64,000 nucleotides of DNA from Hyphomicrobium sp. ghe19 (GCF_902712875.1 NZ_LR743509.1:930001-994000); one strand, 5' to 3'. Positions 28,492 to 36,522 are shown, counted from the stretch's first letter. Notes: generated by a model not told the origin, from the letters alone. Numbers and translations are program-made.

Positions 28492-29160
28492 ATGGCGAAT
28501 GAAAAATCGGAAGTTAGCCGCCTGAACGTCGAGTCTAATGCACATCCGTCGCAGCCGTCGGCGGGCCTCGAAGCGCTGCTGCGGGCCGCTTCAGAGGGCG
28601 CGACTCCAGGCGGGGGGCCGGGCGGCGAGAAGACCCTCAGACCTGTGGAAAAGTGGAACCCGCCGTACTGCGGCGACATCGGCATGAAGATCCGCCGTGA
28701 CGGCACCTGGATGTATCAGGGCAGCCCGATCGGACGCATCGCGCTCGTGAAGCTCTTCGCCTCGATCCTCCGGAAGGACGACGACGGGCGGACCTATCTC
28801 GTGACGCCCGCCGAGAAGGTCGACGTCGAGGTAGAGGACGCGCCGTTCCTCGCCGTCGAAATGGCGGTGGAAGGCGCGGGCCGCGCGCGGACGATTACGC
28901 TCCGCACGAACGTCAACGATGTTGTGACGGTTGATGCGGAGCATCCGTTGCGGTTCGAGAAGACCGAGCCCGACGGCGGACTGAAGCCGTACGTGCTCGT
29001 GCGCGGAAGGCTGGAGGCGCTTTGTACGCGTGCTGTTTATGCGGAGCTGGTGGAGTTGGCGGAGGCGGGTGAGGGTGGTGGGGAAGAGGTAGGGGTGTGG
29101 AGTGGGGGATGTGGTGGGGGATGGGGTGAGTGGCAGAAGTTGTGGAATCTGCTTTGCTAA
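28492..29160 (+). CDS. DUF1285 domain-containing protein with atypical Gly-rich tail
   Basis: 222 residues. After a disordered N-terminus, the DUF1285 domain runs from about residue 50, with 'WNPPYCGDIGMKIRRDGTW', 'GSPIGRIALVKLFASIL', 'YLVTPAEKVDVEVEDAPF' and 'LYVLVRG'-type strand 'LKPYVLVRGRLEAL'. DUF1285 is regularly found divergent from moxR in Rhizobiales, as here. The last 30 residues are Gly/Trp-rich ('GEEVGVWSGGCGGGWGEW') from a GT-rich DNA stretch. A 'GVWSGG' end is plausible for the family, but the run of G looks expanded. Its stop codon overlaps the stop of the convergent gene. Confidence 0.85.
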   Translation: MANEKSEVSRLNVESNAHPSQPSAGLEALLRAASEGATPGGGPGGEKTLRPVEKWNPPYCGDIGMKIRRDGTWMYQGSPIGRIALVKLFASILRKDDDGRTYLVTPAEKVDVEVEDAPFLAVEMAVEGAGRARTITLRTNVNDVVTVDAEHPLRFEKTEPDGGLKPYVLVRGRLEALCTRAVYAELVELAEAGEGGGEEVGVWSGGCGGGWGEWQKLWNLLC

Positions 29161-30599
29161 CTAGTCGCGTCGGATGGTGGAGAGTTTTTGACAAGCCAAG
29201 TCCCCAGGGATTTCGCCTCGTGCCATGGCAATTGAAAGGTTATCCATCCGAACCCTGGATGACGGAAGCGAAGCGAGATTCCATTTAACGTCGGATGGAT
29301 TGGCAGCTCAGCTCGCCAAGACGGATCAACGGCAATTAGTTCGCGTGTTAATGAGCCAGTAGCGCCAATACTAGCCGGCTGGGCGGCGACAGGCTCCCGC
29401 ATGCGCCATCGATTTTCTCCTAGTACACCGAGCACCGTTTCCAGTTCACCCGCGGACAGCTCGGCGACAGTTGTTGGCTCTCCATTCGCGAGGAGGGTAA
29501 GATTCAACGCCAATTTATCATTCGATAATGTAGCTTTCACCCTATTTGATGAGAGGAGACCTGTAGTCAAGTCAGGGTCGGCGGCAGGTGAAAAGTCAAC
29601 GGCCGCTTGCGTTCGAAATGGCTCGTACACGTTGAGTACCGAAATTGAGAAGGCTCGTCCATCATGTGCAATTGCTACGCTCGGCGTGCCATTCTCGTCT
29701 CGAAGCACTGTTATACTTTTGGGTGGGCCGTGTGGTTGGTCACCGAAAAGGATTTCGATCTTCCGCTCGATCTTTTCGGAAGCAGCTTTGATAAAATCGG
29801 AGGGCTTTCCATCGAATTTAAAAACATCGTAATTCTCTGCATTTCTCACGAATACCAGGCCACCTGGCAGCTGAAGCCAATAAATTATAACTCCAGCACT
29901 AATTCCTAATTCGGTAACTGATAGACCGAAGCCGCCTTCTTCGGCCGTTCCATGTGGCACCAAGGAGCCAGGCAGAATTTTGTCGAATATTGGATCAGAG
30001 ACCGCGAATCCATAACCGCAGAGGAAGCTACCCTCGCTTGTAAGAAAGTAAGGCGTGACCCATCCACCTACGTCTCTTTGGCCACGTTCTGCAAAAAGCC
30101 GAAGCATGGATGTAATTGCTAACGTCAATCCCGACGGAAGAGGCTCACTCGATCTCGATCCTGGGAGAAATGTTTTGAGTGCTTTGGGTGTTGGGTCCAA
30201 TTCAGTCGCGTGCCGAATGGACTGAAATTGCTCAAATGCGTCCTTTACTCCGAGGTAAAGTGTCTGCACCCGTTGGACTTCGCCATCGCCAATTTTTAGC
30301 AGGTGGGGGCCTTCGGTGTTCTTGTACGCATATGCGAAACTCGTGTTGGGTGCCTGGGATTGTCCATCTACTAAAAACTTAATTCTTTGATCGTCATCCG
30401 AAAGGGCTGCCGCAGCATTGGTTAAGCTTTGGCCATAATGGATATCTCCGGCGAAGCCAATCAGGGCACGTGAGTCACTCGAGGGCACTACTTTCAGTGC
30501 GAATTCTCTGTGCCGTTCTTCTGTTCCAACACCAGAAACTGCGGCGTCTGCTGCCATCCAAACATTAGTCTTTTCGATGGCTGCCACGAGCAGGGTCAT
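29157..30599 (-). CDS. orphan protein with N-terminal proteasome/HslV-like Ntn-hydrolase signature
   Basis: 480 residues with lower GC than the flanks. Directly after Met1 comes 'TLLVAAIEKTNVWMAADAAV'. Counting this Thr as 1, Asp falls at 17, a Lys at 35 ('EFALKVV'), and 'ALIGFAGD' follows. This mirrors HslV and proteasome beta subunits (Thr1, Asp17, Lys33, then 'GFAGG'). Removal of Met would expose the Thr nucleophile. The fold appears to extend to about residue 190-230. The C-terminal half (strands such as 'GTPSVAIAHDGRAFSISVL') is unrecognised. It has no operon partner, sits tail-to-tail with the DUF1285 gene, and borders a repeat-rich region. A peptidase-like or amidohydrolase role is inference only. 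Confidence 0.6.
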   Translation of the reverse strand: MTLLVAAIEKTNVWMAADAAVSGVGTEERHREFALKVVPSSDSRALIGFAGDIHYGQSLTNAAAALSDDDQRIKFLVDGQSQAPNTSFAYAYKNTEGPHLLKIGDGEVQRVQTLYLGVKDAFEQFQSIRHATELDPTPKALKTFLPGSRSSEPLPSGLTLAITSMLRLFAERGQRDVGGWVTPYFLTSEGSFLCGYGFAVSDPIFDKILPGSLVPHGTAEEGGFGLSVTELGISAGVIIYWLQLPGGLVFVRNAENYDVFKFDGKPSDFIKAASEKIERKIEILFGDQPHGPPKSITVLRDENGTPSVAIAHDGRAFSISVLNVYEPFRTQAAVDFSPAADPDLTTGLLSSNRVKATLSNDKLALNLTLLANGEPTTVAELSAGELETVLGVLGENRWRMREPVAAQPASIGATGSLTRELIAVDPSWRAELPIHPTLNGISLRFRHPGFGWITFQLPWHEAKSLGTWLVKNSPPSDATS

Positions 30600-30650
30600 G
30601 ATTTCATCCGTAAAAAAGAACTCAATATTTAAGGATATAGCTTCTTGTGA

Positions 30651-30668
30651 AGATTTTCCAAAAAATCT
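30651..30668. promoter_or_regulatory. AT-rich inverted repeat in the leader of the Ntn-hydrolase-like gene
   Basis: AGATTTT-CCAA-AAAATCT is a 7-bp inverted repeat about 55 bp upstream of the start codon. It lies in an AT-rich stretch (30605-30670) that contrasts with the rest of the window and probably contains the promoter. Confidence 0.3.
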
Positions 30669-30712
30669 TATCCCGATTCGTTATCCTTGAACGCGTGAGC
30701 GGAGCGGCGCGC

Positions 30713-30788
30713 GGTCGGGGATCCAGCGTTAGAACCGTCGGAGGCTCGATGATGCGTCTTCGACGAGTCTCACGCTGGATCCCCGACC
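30713..30788. repeat. long inverted repeat with 17-bp perfect arms
   Basis: GGTCGGGGATCCAGCGT (30713-30729) is repeated exactly inverted at 30772-30788, separated by 42 bases. The arms contain the GGATCC seen in the palindromic repeats at 18.3-18.7 kb. It is followed directly by another repeat module (30805 onward). Confidence 0.75.
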
Positions 30789-30804
30789 TTCGACGCGGTT
30801 GCAC

Positions 30805-30894
30805 CGCGCTCGGTCGAGGATGACGGAAAGGGCGGCGTGGTGGGTTCGGCGATTGCTCGCTTAACCTTCCGCGAAATTCGTACGCGCGACTTAG
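30805..30894 (+). repeat. dispersed repeat module, copy 1
   Basis: It begins CGCGCTCGGTCGAGGATGAC and ends CGAAATTCGTACGCGCGACT followed by TAG. A second, longer copy with the same start and end blocks is at 32340-32518, and partial copies are at 31681-31702 and 36882-36920. The end of this copy contains the stop codon of the adjoining chaB-like gene. Confidence 0.65.
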
Positions 30895-31109
30895 CCCAGC
30901 ACACCGCGCTCAACCCATTCTCCGCCTTCCTTGACGTAAAAACGCTCAACCGCGGCCCAGGCGATATTGTGCGCGTCTGCTTCCTCGACCGGATTATCGG
31001 CGCGATTTTCGTAAGCGTTGTTGAAGGCAGCCCGGTAGATATCTTGCGCACGCGGAGGAAGGTTGCTCTGAACGGAAGGGGGAAGGTCTGCGTTAGAGAG
31101 ATATGGCAT
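30891..31109 (-). CDS. chaB: ChaB family protein
   Basis: 72 residues from the ATG giving MPYLSNADLPPSV. 'NLPPRAQDIYRAAFNNAY', 'DAHNIAWAAVERFYVKEGGE' and 'WVERG' match ChaB, a small protein named as a cation transport regulator in E. coli, of unclear biochemistry. Length is normal for the family (60-76 residues). Its TAA stop lies within a dispersed repeat, so the final residues (GVLG) may be repeat-derived. No chaA antiporter gene is nearby. Confidence 0.8.
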   Translation of the reverse strand: MPYLSNADLPPSVQSNLPPRAQDIYRAAFNNAYENRADNPVEEADAHNIAWAAVERFYVKEGGEWVERGVLG

Positions 31110-31248
31110 ACGGCACCTCGTGTATGTTGCTCCAGCGGATGACAAAACCGCGGATGCTAGACAGCTGGACACACAAGCATCGTACATCGATGTTGCGGCA
31201 GTGGCCCACTTAGTGACCGCTTCCATTTTCAGGAGTAGGGTTGGGTCG

Positions 31249-31443
31249 ATGCAAAAATACGATCTCTACATAAACGAAAAGAAGCCCGGCATAGGCCTCT
31301 ATGTGCCGAACGGTTCTGGTCTTCCTGATTTTGCCGACCCCAAGGAGTGGATCTTTGATGGGACTGCAGAACAAACCCTTTTACCGTCCAATGTCGTAAA
31401 AAGTGTCGAAGCGAACGGCCATGCGTTTCGCAATATGGACTAA
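31249..31443 (+). CDS. small conserved-looking protein, unknown function
   Basis: 64 residues. The ATG (MQKYDLYIN) follows AGGAG with a 13-base gap. The sequence 'PGIGLYVPNGSGLPDFADP' is followed by 'EWIFDG' and 'LLPSNVVKSVEANGHAF', with balanced composition typical of a folded cytosolic protein. I do not recognise a named family. It diverges from chaB, with 139 bp between the two. Confidence 0.55.
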   Translation: MQKYDLYINEKKPGIGLYVPNGSGLPDFADPKEWIFDGTAEQTLLPSNVVKSVEANGHAFRNMD

Positions 31444-31636
31444 GCTTCGCGATGGTGGGAGACCGTCCTGCGCCTTGGGAAGCGCCCTTCCCTTGCGCCC
31501 CCCCCCTTTTCTACGGCTGTCGGCAGGGGCCTTAGCTGCGAAATCCCAGCGAAACTTAAGCGCAACGCCAGAGCGCTGATCATCGGCCAGGGTATCTATA
31601 GCAGTGTCCGGTTACGCTTAAACTTATCGCTCTGTG

Positions 31637-31672
31637 CGCTGGCGACTTGCCACCGCGAGCCGGCCGCCAGCG
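31637..31672 (+). repeat. two-stem palindromic element, copy 2
   Basis: The outer stem is CGCTGGCG/CGCCAGCG (8 bp) and the inner stem is CTTGC/GCGAG with one G-T pair. It has the same core as copy 1. Confidence 0.75.
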
Positions 31673-31680
31673 TAGTGAGC

Positions 31681-31702
31681 CGCGCTCGGTCGAGGATGAC
31701 GG
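31681..31702 (+). repeat. dispersed repeat module, 5' fragment
   Basis: CGCGCTCGGTCGAGGATGAC followed by GG is identical to the first 22 bases of the module at 30805. The rest of the module is absent. Confidence 0.6.
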
Positions 31703-32215
31703 ACGCGTGGAGCAGGCAACCGCTATGCGTATGTGCTGCTCGTTGTCGTGGATCCTGGCCTTCGCCGGGATGACGGTGTGGAAGCAGTGCCGCCTTAACT
31801 GCGTTTCGATATGACGGGGCAAAAAAACTTATCCCCGCGCTCTTCCGCGCTCGCATACTCTCCGCATCTTTCCACGCTGACAAAGGGCATGAGCTCGTGC
31901 CGCGAGACGTGTGTGGTGAAGAGCATGCGGGGTCGCGCGGAGAAATCGGTATGCCGCGGGTTCACTGCCTGCCGCGCGCGGGCCTCTCAGGAGGCGGCGC
32001 GGTGAAACGCCGCTCGAAAGGAGATGCGGGGGCGGATGGCGGGTTCGACGGCTCAGGGATCGCTTCACAGCGGTCCGCACTCATACGAGAGGCGCCGGAC
32101 GCAAGGGCCGGAGCCGAGGCGGAGAGTTGGCATGCACGGGGCGGCGATGGTCCGCATCCCTAAACCATTTGCAAAGAGCGAGGCCGTGCCGCCCCGTCCC
32201 TTTGTGTTTTTGTTT

Positions 32216-32256
32216 GCGATCGGCGACTCCCCTCCGGGGAGCCGGCCGCCGATCGC
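32216..32256 (+). repeat. two-stem palindromic element, copy 3
   Basis: The outer stem GCGATCGGCG/CGCCGATCGC is 10 bp and perfect. The inner stem CTCCCC/GGGGAG is 6 bp. The core is GGCGACTC...GAGCCGGCCGCC. Confidence 0.75.
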
Positions 32257-32339
32257 GTTTGTTGTTTCTCTGTTCGAGATCCGCGAGCCGGGCGGTTGCG
32301 TTGATCACTGGCGCACCTGCATGCTCATCGCGGCTCTTC

Positions 32340-32518
32340 CGCGCTCGGTCGAGGATGACGGGAGGTCGCGCGCCTGTTCGATGATGTCGGGAGAGTGTCG
32401 GCGTTCAGCGGTTTTGAATGGAGGCGTCGCGCACGCGCTCCGGAATGATGGCGGCGCGGTGTCTGCATCGGCGATTGAGTGCTTAGCCTTGCGTGAAATT
32501 ACGCGCGCGAACTTATCC
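32340..32518 (+). repeat. dispersed repeat module, copy 2
   Basis: It begins like the module at 30805 (CGCGCTCGGTCGAGGATGAC). Its end block, from about 32433 (GGCGGCGCGGTG...GGCGATTG...GCTTAGCCTTGCGTGAAATT followed by ACGCGCGCGAACTTA), aligns to 30831-30894 with scattered differences. About 90 extra bases lie between the two blocks. Confidence 0.6.
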
Positions 32519-32566
32519 GCGCTCTTTCCGCGCACAGATTAGCGGGAGGCAACATTTTGCGGCCTC

Positions 32567-33904
32567 ATGGCGTTGCAGGCTCTGGCTCAAACGTCAGTGG
32601 TCCGCATGACTTCACAAGGCGCTTTTTCTCCGGTCCGGGCATCTTCAAGACTGTGGCCGTTGCTGAGCCTCAATTTCTTCATGGCCGATTTTCAGGCCGG
32701 GATTGGGCCGTTCCTCGGTGTGTATCTGCTCGCCCATGGCTGGCAGAGCGGGCTGGTCGGTACGGTCATGACGATCGGCGGCGTTGCGGGAATGTTGATG
32801 GGTGTTCCTGCGGGCGCCCTCATCGATCAGACGCGCCGCAAGCGGTTTTGGGTGATCGTCGCGGGCGTGTGTACGATCGCCGCGTCAGCGATCATCCTGC
32901 TGTCGCAAGAGTTCTGGCTCGTCGCCGGATCGCAGATCGCAACGGGTGCTTCGGGCGCCGTGATCATTCCTGCGGTGACCGGCATCACGCTCGGCATGGT
33001 CCATCAGAAAGGCTTCGTGCGGCAGAACGGCCTCAATCAGGCGTTCAATCACGCGGGCAACATGGTCGGAGCTGGGCTCTCGGGGTTGCTCGGGTGGAAG
33101 TTTGGATTTCCAGCGGTCTTTGCGCTTGCGGCCGTGTTCGGCGCGTTTTCCATCGCATCCGTGCTGATGATCCCGCCAAAGGCAATCGATCATGCAGCCG
33201 CGCGCGGCTTAAAGGAGGATGATGCAGACGCCAAAGCCAGCGGCTTCCGAGTTCTCGTAGAAAGCAAACCGCTGCTGGTCTTGGCGGTGGCGCTCGCCGC
33301 TTTTCACCTCGGCAACGCGGCCATGCTGCCACTTTACGGCATGGCGGTTGTTTCGAATGCGCAGAGCAATGGACCCTGGTTCGTCGCCCTGACGGTCGTC
33401 GTTGCGCAAGGGACGATGATCATAGCGTCGCTGATTGCGATGCGGATGGCGGAGCGAGAGGGTTACTGGCTCGTTCTTTTCATCTCGTTCATCGCGCTGC
33501 CGATCCGTGGATTGATCGCCTCGCAGCTTATGGTGCCGTGGGGCGTTTATCCGGTGCAGTTGCTCGATGGCGTTGGAGCCGGTCTCCAGAGCGTGGCCGT
33601 TCCGGGACTGGTCGCGCGCATTCTAAACGGAACGGGACGCATCAATGCCGGCCAAGGGGCTATTGCAACAATGCAAGGGCTCGGAGCGGCGTTGAGTCCG
33701 GCACTCGGCGGATGGATCGCGCAACTTTTCGGATACGGGGTCGCCTTCGTGGTGCTCGGCTGTTTTGCAATCATTTCAATAGCGGTCTGGCTTGGCTTCA
33801 GAGGATTGTTGAAGGCGGGTTGCTCGGGCTCTTGGCTTGAAAACGCGTCGCTTGCCGCAGCGCAGGAGGTGCGCGGCGTCGAGCCGAAGGACGCAAAACG
33901 ATGA
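32567..33904 (+). CDS. MFS transporter
   Basis: 445 residues with about 12 membrane segments. The first transmembrane pair is joined by the MFS loop 'GVPAGALIDQTRRKRFWVI' (a variant of G-x3-D-R-x-G-R-R/K). A second six-helix half starts near residue 235 after a charged loop ('DDADAKASGFRVLVESKPLL'). The substrate is not evident; an uncharacterised drug or metabolite exporter is the default. The first ATG lacks a good ribosome binding site (GGGAGG is 20 bases upstream). An ATG 13 codons later (MTSQGAF) is an alternative. A cytoplasmic tail follows the last helix. Confidence 0.85.
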   Translation: MALQALAQTSVVRMTSQGAFSPVRASSRLWPLLSLNFFMADFQAGIGPFLGVYLLAHGWQSGLVGTVMTIGGVAGMLMGVPAGALIDQTRRKRFWVIVAGVCTIAASAIILLSQEFWLVAGSQIATGASGAVIIPAVTGITLGMVHQKGFVRQNGLNQAFNHAGNMVGAGLSGLLGWKFGFPAVFALAAVFGAFSIASVLMIPPKAIDHAAARGLKEDDADAKASGFRVLVESKPLLVLAVALAAFHLGNAAMLPLYGMAVVSNAQSNGPWFVALTVVVAQGTMIIASLIAMRMAEREGYWLVLFISFIALPIRGLIASQLMVPWGVYPVQLLDGVGAGLQSVAVPGLVARILNGTGRINAGQGAIATMQGLGAALSPALGGWIAQLFGYGVAFVVLGCFAIISIAVWLGFRGLLKAGCSGSWLENASLAAAQEVRGVEPKDAKR

Positions 33905-34069
33905 CCGGATCCTGAATGGTTTGTGAACTGGCTATTCCGAAACGGTTCAACCGGACGCGCGCAATGTGCGCTGCGTCGGGTGGCATCGCGTTTCAATAAT
34001 CCGGAAAAGCAAAAGCTCGAGTACGCCGCTGAGGTAACGCATTCAACGCATCTCCATGGAGAGAGTGTC

Positions 34070-34447
34070 GTGAATAGGATTTTCCCCGCTATCGCTGTCG
34101 CCGCCGGTATCACCGCAACGGCGATGTCTACGGCTTACGCTTATGAGTACAATTCCCACATCCGCACAGATTGGAACGATGTTCGCCAGGATCGCGCCGC
34201 AATCGCGCGCGATGAGCGCCATATCGATGAAGAACGTCAACAGCTCAGCGATGCGCGCCGCCATGCGCGTTGGGCGTGGTTGCACGGCGAAATCTGGGCC
34301 GCTCATGAGGCTAGCGACAATGCCCGTGAAGAGGCCGTCGAGCTTCGAGGGGCGGAGCAAAAGTTCAATCGAGACGTGACGGACATTCGTCACGACCGCG
34401 AAGACCTCAGTGAAGACTACCGCTCGCGGCAAGGGTGGTGGAATTGA
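34070..34447 (+). CDS. secreted, highly charged helical protein, unknown function
   Basis: 125 residues from a GTG preceded by GGAGAG at a normal distance; the only in-frame ATG (33923) would give an unlikely extension. A signal peptide (VNRIFPAIAVAAGITATAMS) ends in AYA. The mature protein is one long charged helix with repeated Asp/Arg heptad-like units ('DRAAIARDERHIDEERQQL', 'DVTDIRHDREDLSEDY'), probably a coiled coil. The adjacent small secreted protein is on the same strand 48 bp downstream. Confidence 0.6.
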   Translation: MNRIFPAIAVAAGITATAMSTAYAYEYNSHIRTDWNDVRQDRAAIARDERHIDEERQQLSDARRHARWAWLHGEIWAAHEASDNAREEAVELRGAEQKFNRDVTDIRHDREDLSEDYRSRQGWWN

Positions 34448-34495
34448 CGAGCCGTGCAACGTAAATGATCTGAAAAGAGCTAAAGGAATTACGAG

Positions 34496-34807
34496 ATGAA
34501 ATCTTTGACGATAATGCTGGCGGCCGTTGCGATTGCGGCCACATCGAGTGGGGCCTTCGCTGCGGATTCGAAATCCAAGCCGAAGACGCCCGAGTCGATC
34601 GAATGCTCGAAGCAGGCCGACGCAAAGGGCTTGCACGGCAAGGAGCGTGTCAAATTTCGCGCTCAGTGCAAAAAAGACTTGAAAGGGAAATCGGCGGCCG
34701 GCTCTTCGGCTGCGACGACGCCAGCGGCTGCGGCCGACAAGTCCAGCGGGACACCGGCTCCAGCGAAGGCCGACAATTCAGCGGCGGCCGCCAAGACGCA
34801 GAATTAA
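34496..34807 (+). CDS. PsiF-repeat-like secreted protein
   Basis: 103 residues. A signal peptide (LAAVAIAATSSGAFA) is followed by one unit, 'ECSKQADAKGLHGKERVKF' then 'RAQCKK', resembling the PsiF repeat (C-x-x-x-A...L-x-G-x-x-R-x-x-F-x-x-x-C). The remainder is Ala/Lys/Ser low-complexity. PsiF was named as phosphate-starvation-inducible in E. coli; its function is unknown. A palindromic element starts 14 bases after the stop. Confidence 0.65.
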   Translation: MKSLTIMLAAVAIAATSSGAFAADSKSKPKTPESIECSKQADAKGLHGKERVKFRAQCKKDLKGKSAAGSSAATTPAAAADKSSGTPAPAKADNSAAAAKTQN

Positions 34808-34820
34808 TGGTTCTTGCTTT

Positions 34821-34857
34821 GCGATCGGCGGCTCCGCTCCGCGGAGCTGCCGATCGC
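34821..34857 (+). repeat. two-stem palindromic element, copy 4
   Basis: The outer stem is GCGATCGGC/GCCGATCGC (9 bp) and the inner stem GCTCCGC/GCGGAGC is 7 bp and perfect. This copy has lost the asymmetric CCGGC before the right arm. It lies 11 bases from the convergent sulfatase stop. Confidence 0.75.
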
Positions 34858-34867
34858 GTTGGCTGCG

Positions 34868-36508
34868 TCACTGTCCGGTGCCTTTGCTTGCGGCTTCGGC
34901 CTGCTCCATCCGCTTCTGCATTTCCGCTTTGACGGCGTCTAGGTTGAAGCTCGCGCCTCGCTGCATCGGCGGGAAGTCGAGGAACGTCTGAAGTTCCTTC
35001 TGGACCATCTGCTGGACGAACACGAAGCGCCAGAACTGATACTTGAACCAATCAAAGTATTGCTGTCCGCCTTCTTTCGTCCCGCTCTCCGGCCAGCCTG
35101 TGCGTTCGAACGGATCGAGGCGCAGGTTGGTGATGTAGGGGATATCGGGGTGCGTTTTTTGCCCTACCCAACCTTGGGGCTGATCGATGAAGCGGAACTT
35201 GTAGTCGTCGATACGCACCGCGCCGACCGTACTTTCGCCGAGATAGAAAATCTCGTGACGCGCGGAGGGTCCCTTGCCGGAGATGCAATCGAGCTGGTTG
35301 TAGCCGTCCAGATGGTTCTTGTACGTCCGGTCGCCGATCTGCTTACCCTTCAGCAATTCCTCCGTGATGTTCGGATTGCCGGCGGCGGCGACGAACGTCG
35401 GAAACCAGTCGAGGCCGGAAAAAATTCCGTTCTGCACGGAGTCTGCCGGAACATGGCCGGGCCAGCGAGCGATCGCGGGCACGCGGAAGCCGCCTTCGAG
35501 AACGGTTCCCTTCGACTGCGCGAACGGCGTTTGACCGCCATCGGGCCACGTGAAAACTTCGGTGCCGTTGTCGGTCGTGAAGACGACGATGGTGTTATCG
35601 TCGACGCCCAGGTCCTTTAGCTTCTGCATCACGAGCCCGACGTCGTCGTCGAGCTGCGCCATGCCCGCTTCTTCCTCCGACCAGCCATTCTCGGAATTGC
35701 GCATCGCCTCGTATTTGGGAGAGAGATGGGTGACGATGTGCATGCGCGTCGGGTTGAGCCAGACGAAGAACGGCTTGCCGTCCTTTTTGGCTTTATCCAT
35801 GAAGTTTATCGCAAGGTCGCGGATCTCGTTGTCGACCGTTTCCATGCGCTTGGGATAGAGCGTGCCGGCGTCTTCGATCCGCTGCTTGCCGATCTTGCCC
35901 CAACGCGGCATCTCGGTCTGGTCGTCAACGTCGGTCGCCCAGCTGTGGACCATGTTGCGCGGGCCGACGACGTTCAGCAGGTTCTGCGGATAGTTGGGAT
36001 GGGCGGGATCTTCCATCGCATCGAGATGATACAAGTAGCCGAAGAATTCATCGAAGCCGTGGACGGTGGGGAGGAACTCGTTCCTGTCGCCCAGGTGGTT
36101 CTTGCCGAATTGGCCTGTGGCGTAGCCCATCGATTTCAACGCTGTTGCGATAGTGATGGCCTCGGCAGGGAGGCCGATCGCAGCGCCCGCTTGGCCGACC
36201 GTCGTCATGCCGGTGCGTATCGGGAGTTCGCCGGTGATGAAATTAGCGCGACCCGCCGTGCAACTCGCCTCGGCATAATAGTCCGTAAACAGCATGCCTT
36301 CCTTGGCCATCTTGTCGAGGTTCGGCGTTCGCCCGGCCATCAGTCCCCTGTGGTAAGCGCCGATGTTCCACATGCCTATGTCGTCGCCCATGATGACGAC
36401 GATGTTGGGATGGGATTGGGCGTGCGCTGGAGAGGCGGAGAGTGCCGGGAGCGCGAGCGCGGATGCTGCAATGAGTGGCAGTATGCTGAGTTTTTGAAAA
36501 TCGAACAT
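34868..36508 (-). CDS. arylsulfatase (C-x-A-x-R type)
   Basis: 546 residues from the ATG giving MFDFQKL, preceded by AGGAG. A signal peptide (ASALALPALSASPAHAQ) indicates export. The mature N-terminus 'NIVVIMGDDIGMWN' supplies the calcium-binding Asp pair. 'EASCTAGRANFITGELP' is the formylglycine site, in the C-x-A-x-R form instead of C-S-P-S-R. 'TGQFGKNHLGDRNEFLP' and 'VFTTDNGTE' are further family blocks. Hydrolysis of a sulfate ester is expected after maturation of the Cys; no maturase gene is in the window. A palindromic element follows the stop. Confidence 0.9.
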   Translation of the reverse strand: MFDFQKLSILPLIAASALALPALSASPAHAQSHPNIVVIMGDDIGMWNIGAYHRGLMAGRTPNLDKMAKEGMLFTDYYAEASCTAGRANFITGELPIRTGMTTVGQAGAAIGLPAEAITIATALKSMGYATGQFGKNHLGDRNEFLPTVHGFDEFFGYLYHLDAMEDPAHPNYPQNLLNVVGPRNMVHSWATDVDDQTEMPRWGKIGKQRIEDAGTLYPKRMETVDNEIRDLAINFMDKAKKDGKPFFVWLNPTRMHIVTHLSPKYEAMRNSENGWSEEEAGMAQLDDDVGLVMQKLKDLGVDDNTIVVFTTDNGTEVFTWPDGGQTPFAQSKGTVLEGGFRVPAIARWPGHVPADSVQNGIFSGLDWFPTFVAAAGNPNITEELLKGKQIGDRTYKNHLDGYNQLDCISGKGPSARHEIFYLGESTVGAVRIDDYKFRFIDQPQGWVGQKTHPDIPYITNLRLDPFERTGWPESGTKEGGQQYFDWFKYQFWRFVFVQQMVQKELQTFLDFPPMQRGASFNLDAVKAEMQKRMEQAEAASKGTGQ

Positions 36509-36522
36509 GGAATAACTCCTGT

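Larger units (their letters stand above)
31444..32566. other. 1.1-kb repeat-rich region without a supportable gene
   Basis: Open frames here are short, Arg/Ser/Ala-rich and lack ribosome binding sites and domains. The region instead holds two two-stem palindromic elements (31637, 32216), a repeat fragment (31681), one GGATCC-type palindrome (about 31748-31775), a long-loop stem ACGGGGCGGC/GCCGCCCCGT (32136-32145 with 32188-32197) and the second dispersed repeat module (32340-32518). A C-tract lies at about 31498-31507. It looks like an accumulation site for repeats or decayed DNA. Confidence 0.5.

Noticed and set aside
31811..32163. Overlapping frames on both strands (31811-32005, 31829-32080, 31897-32163)
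   Set aside because: All are Arg/Ala/Ser-rich, short and mutually overlapping in a repeat-rich region; no start signals.
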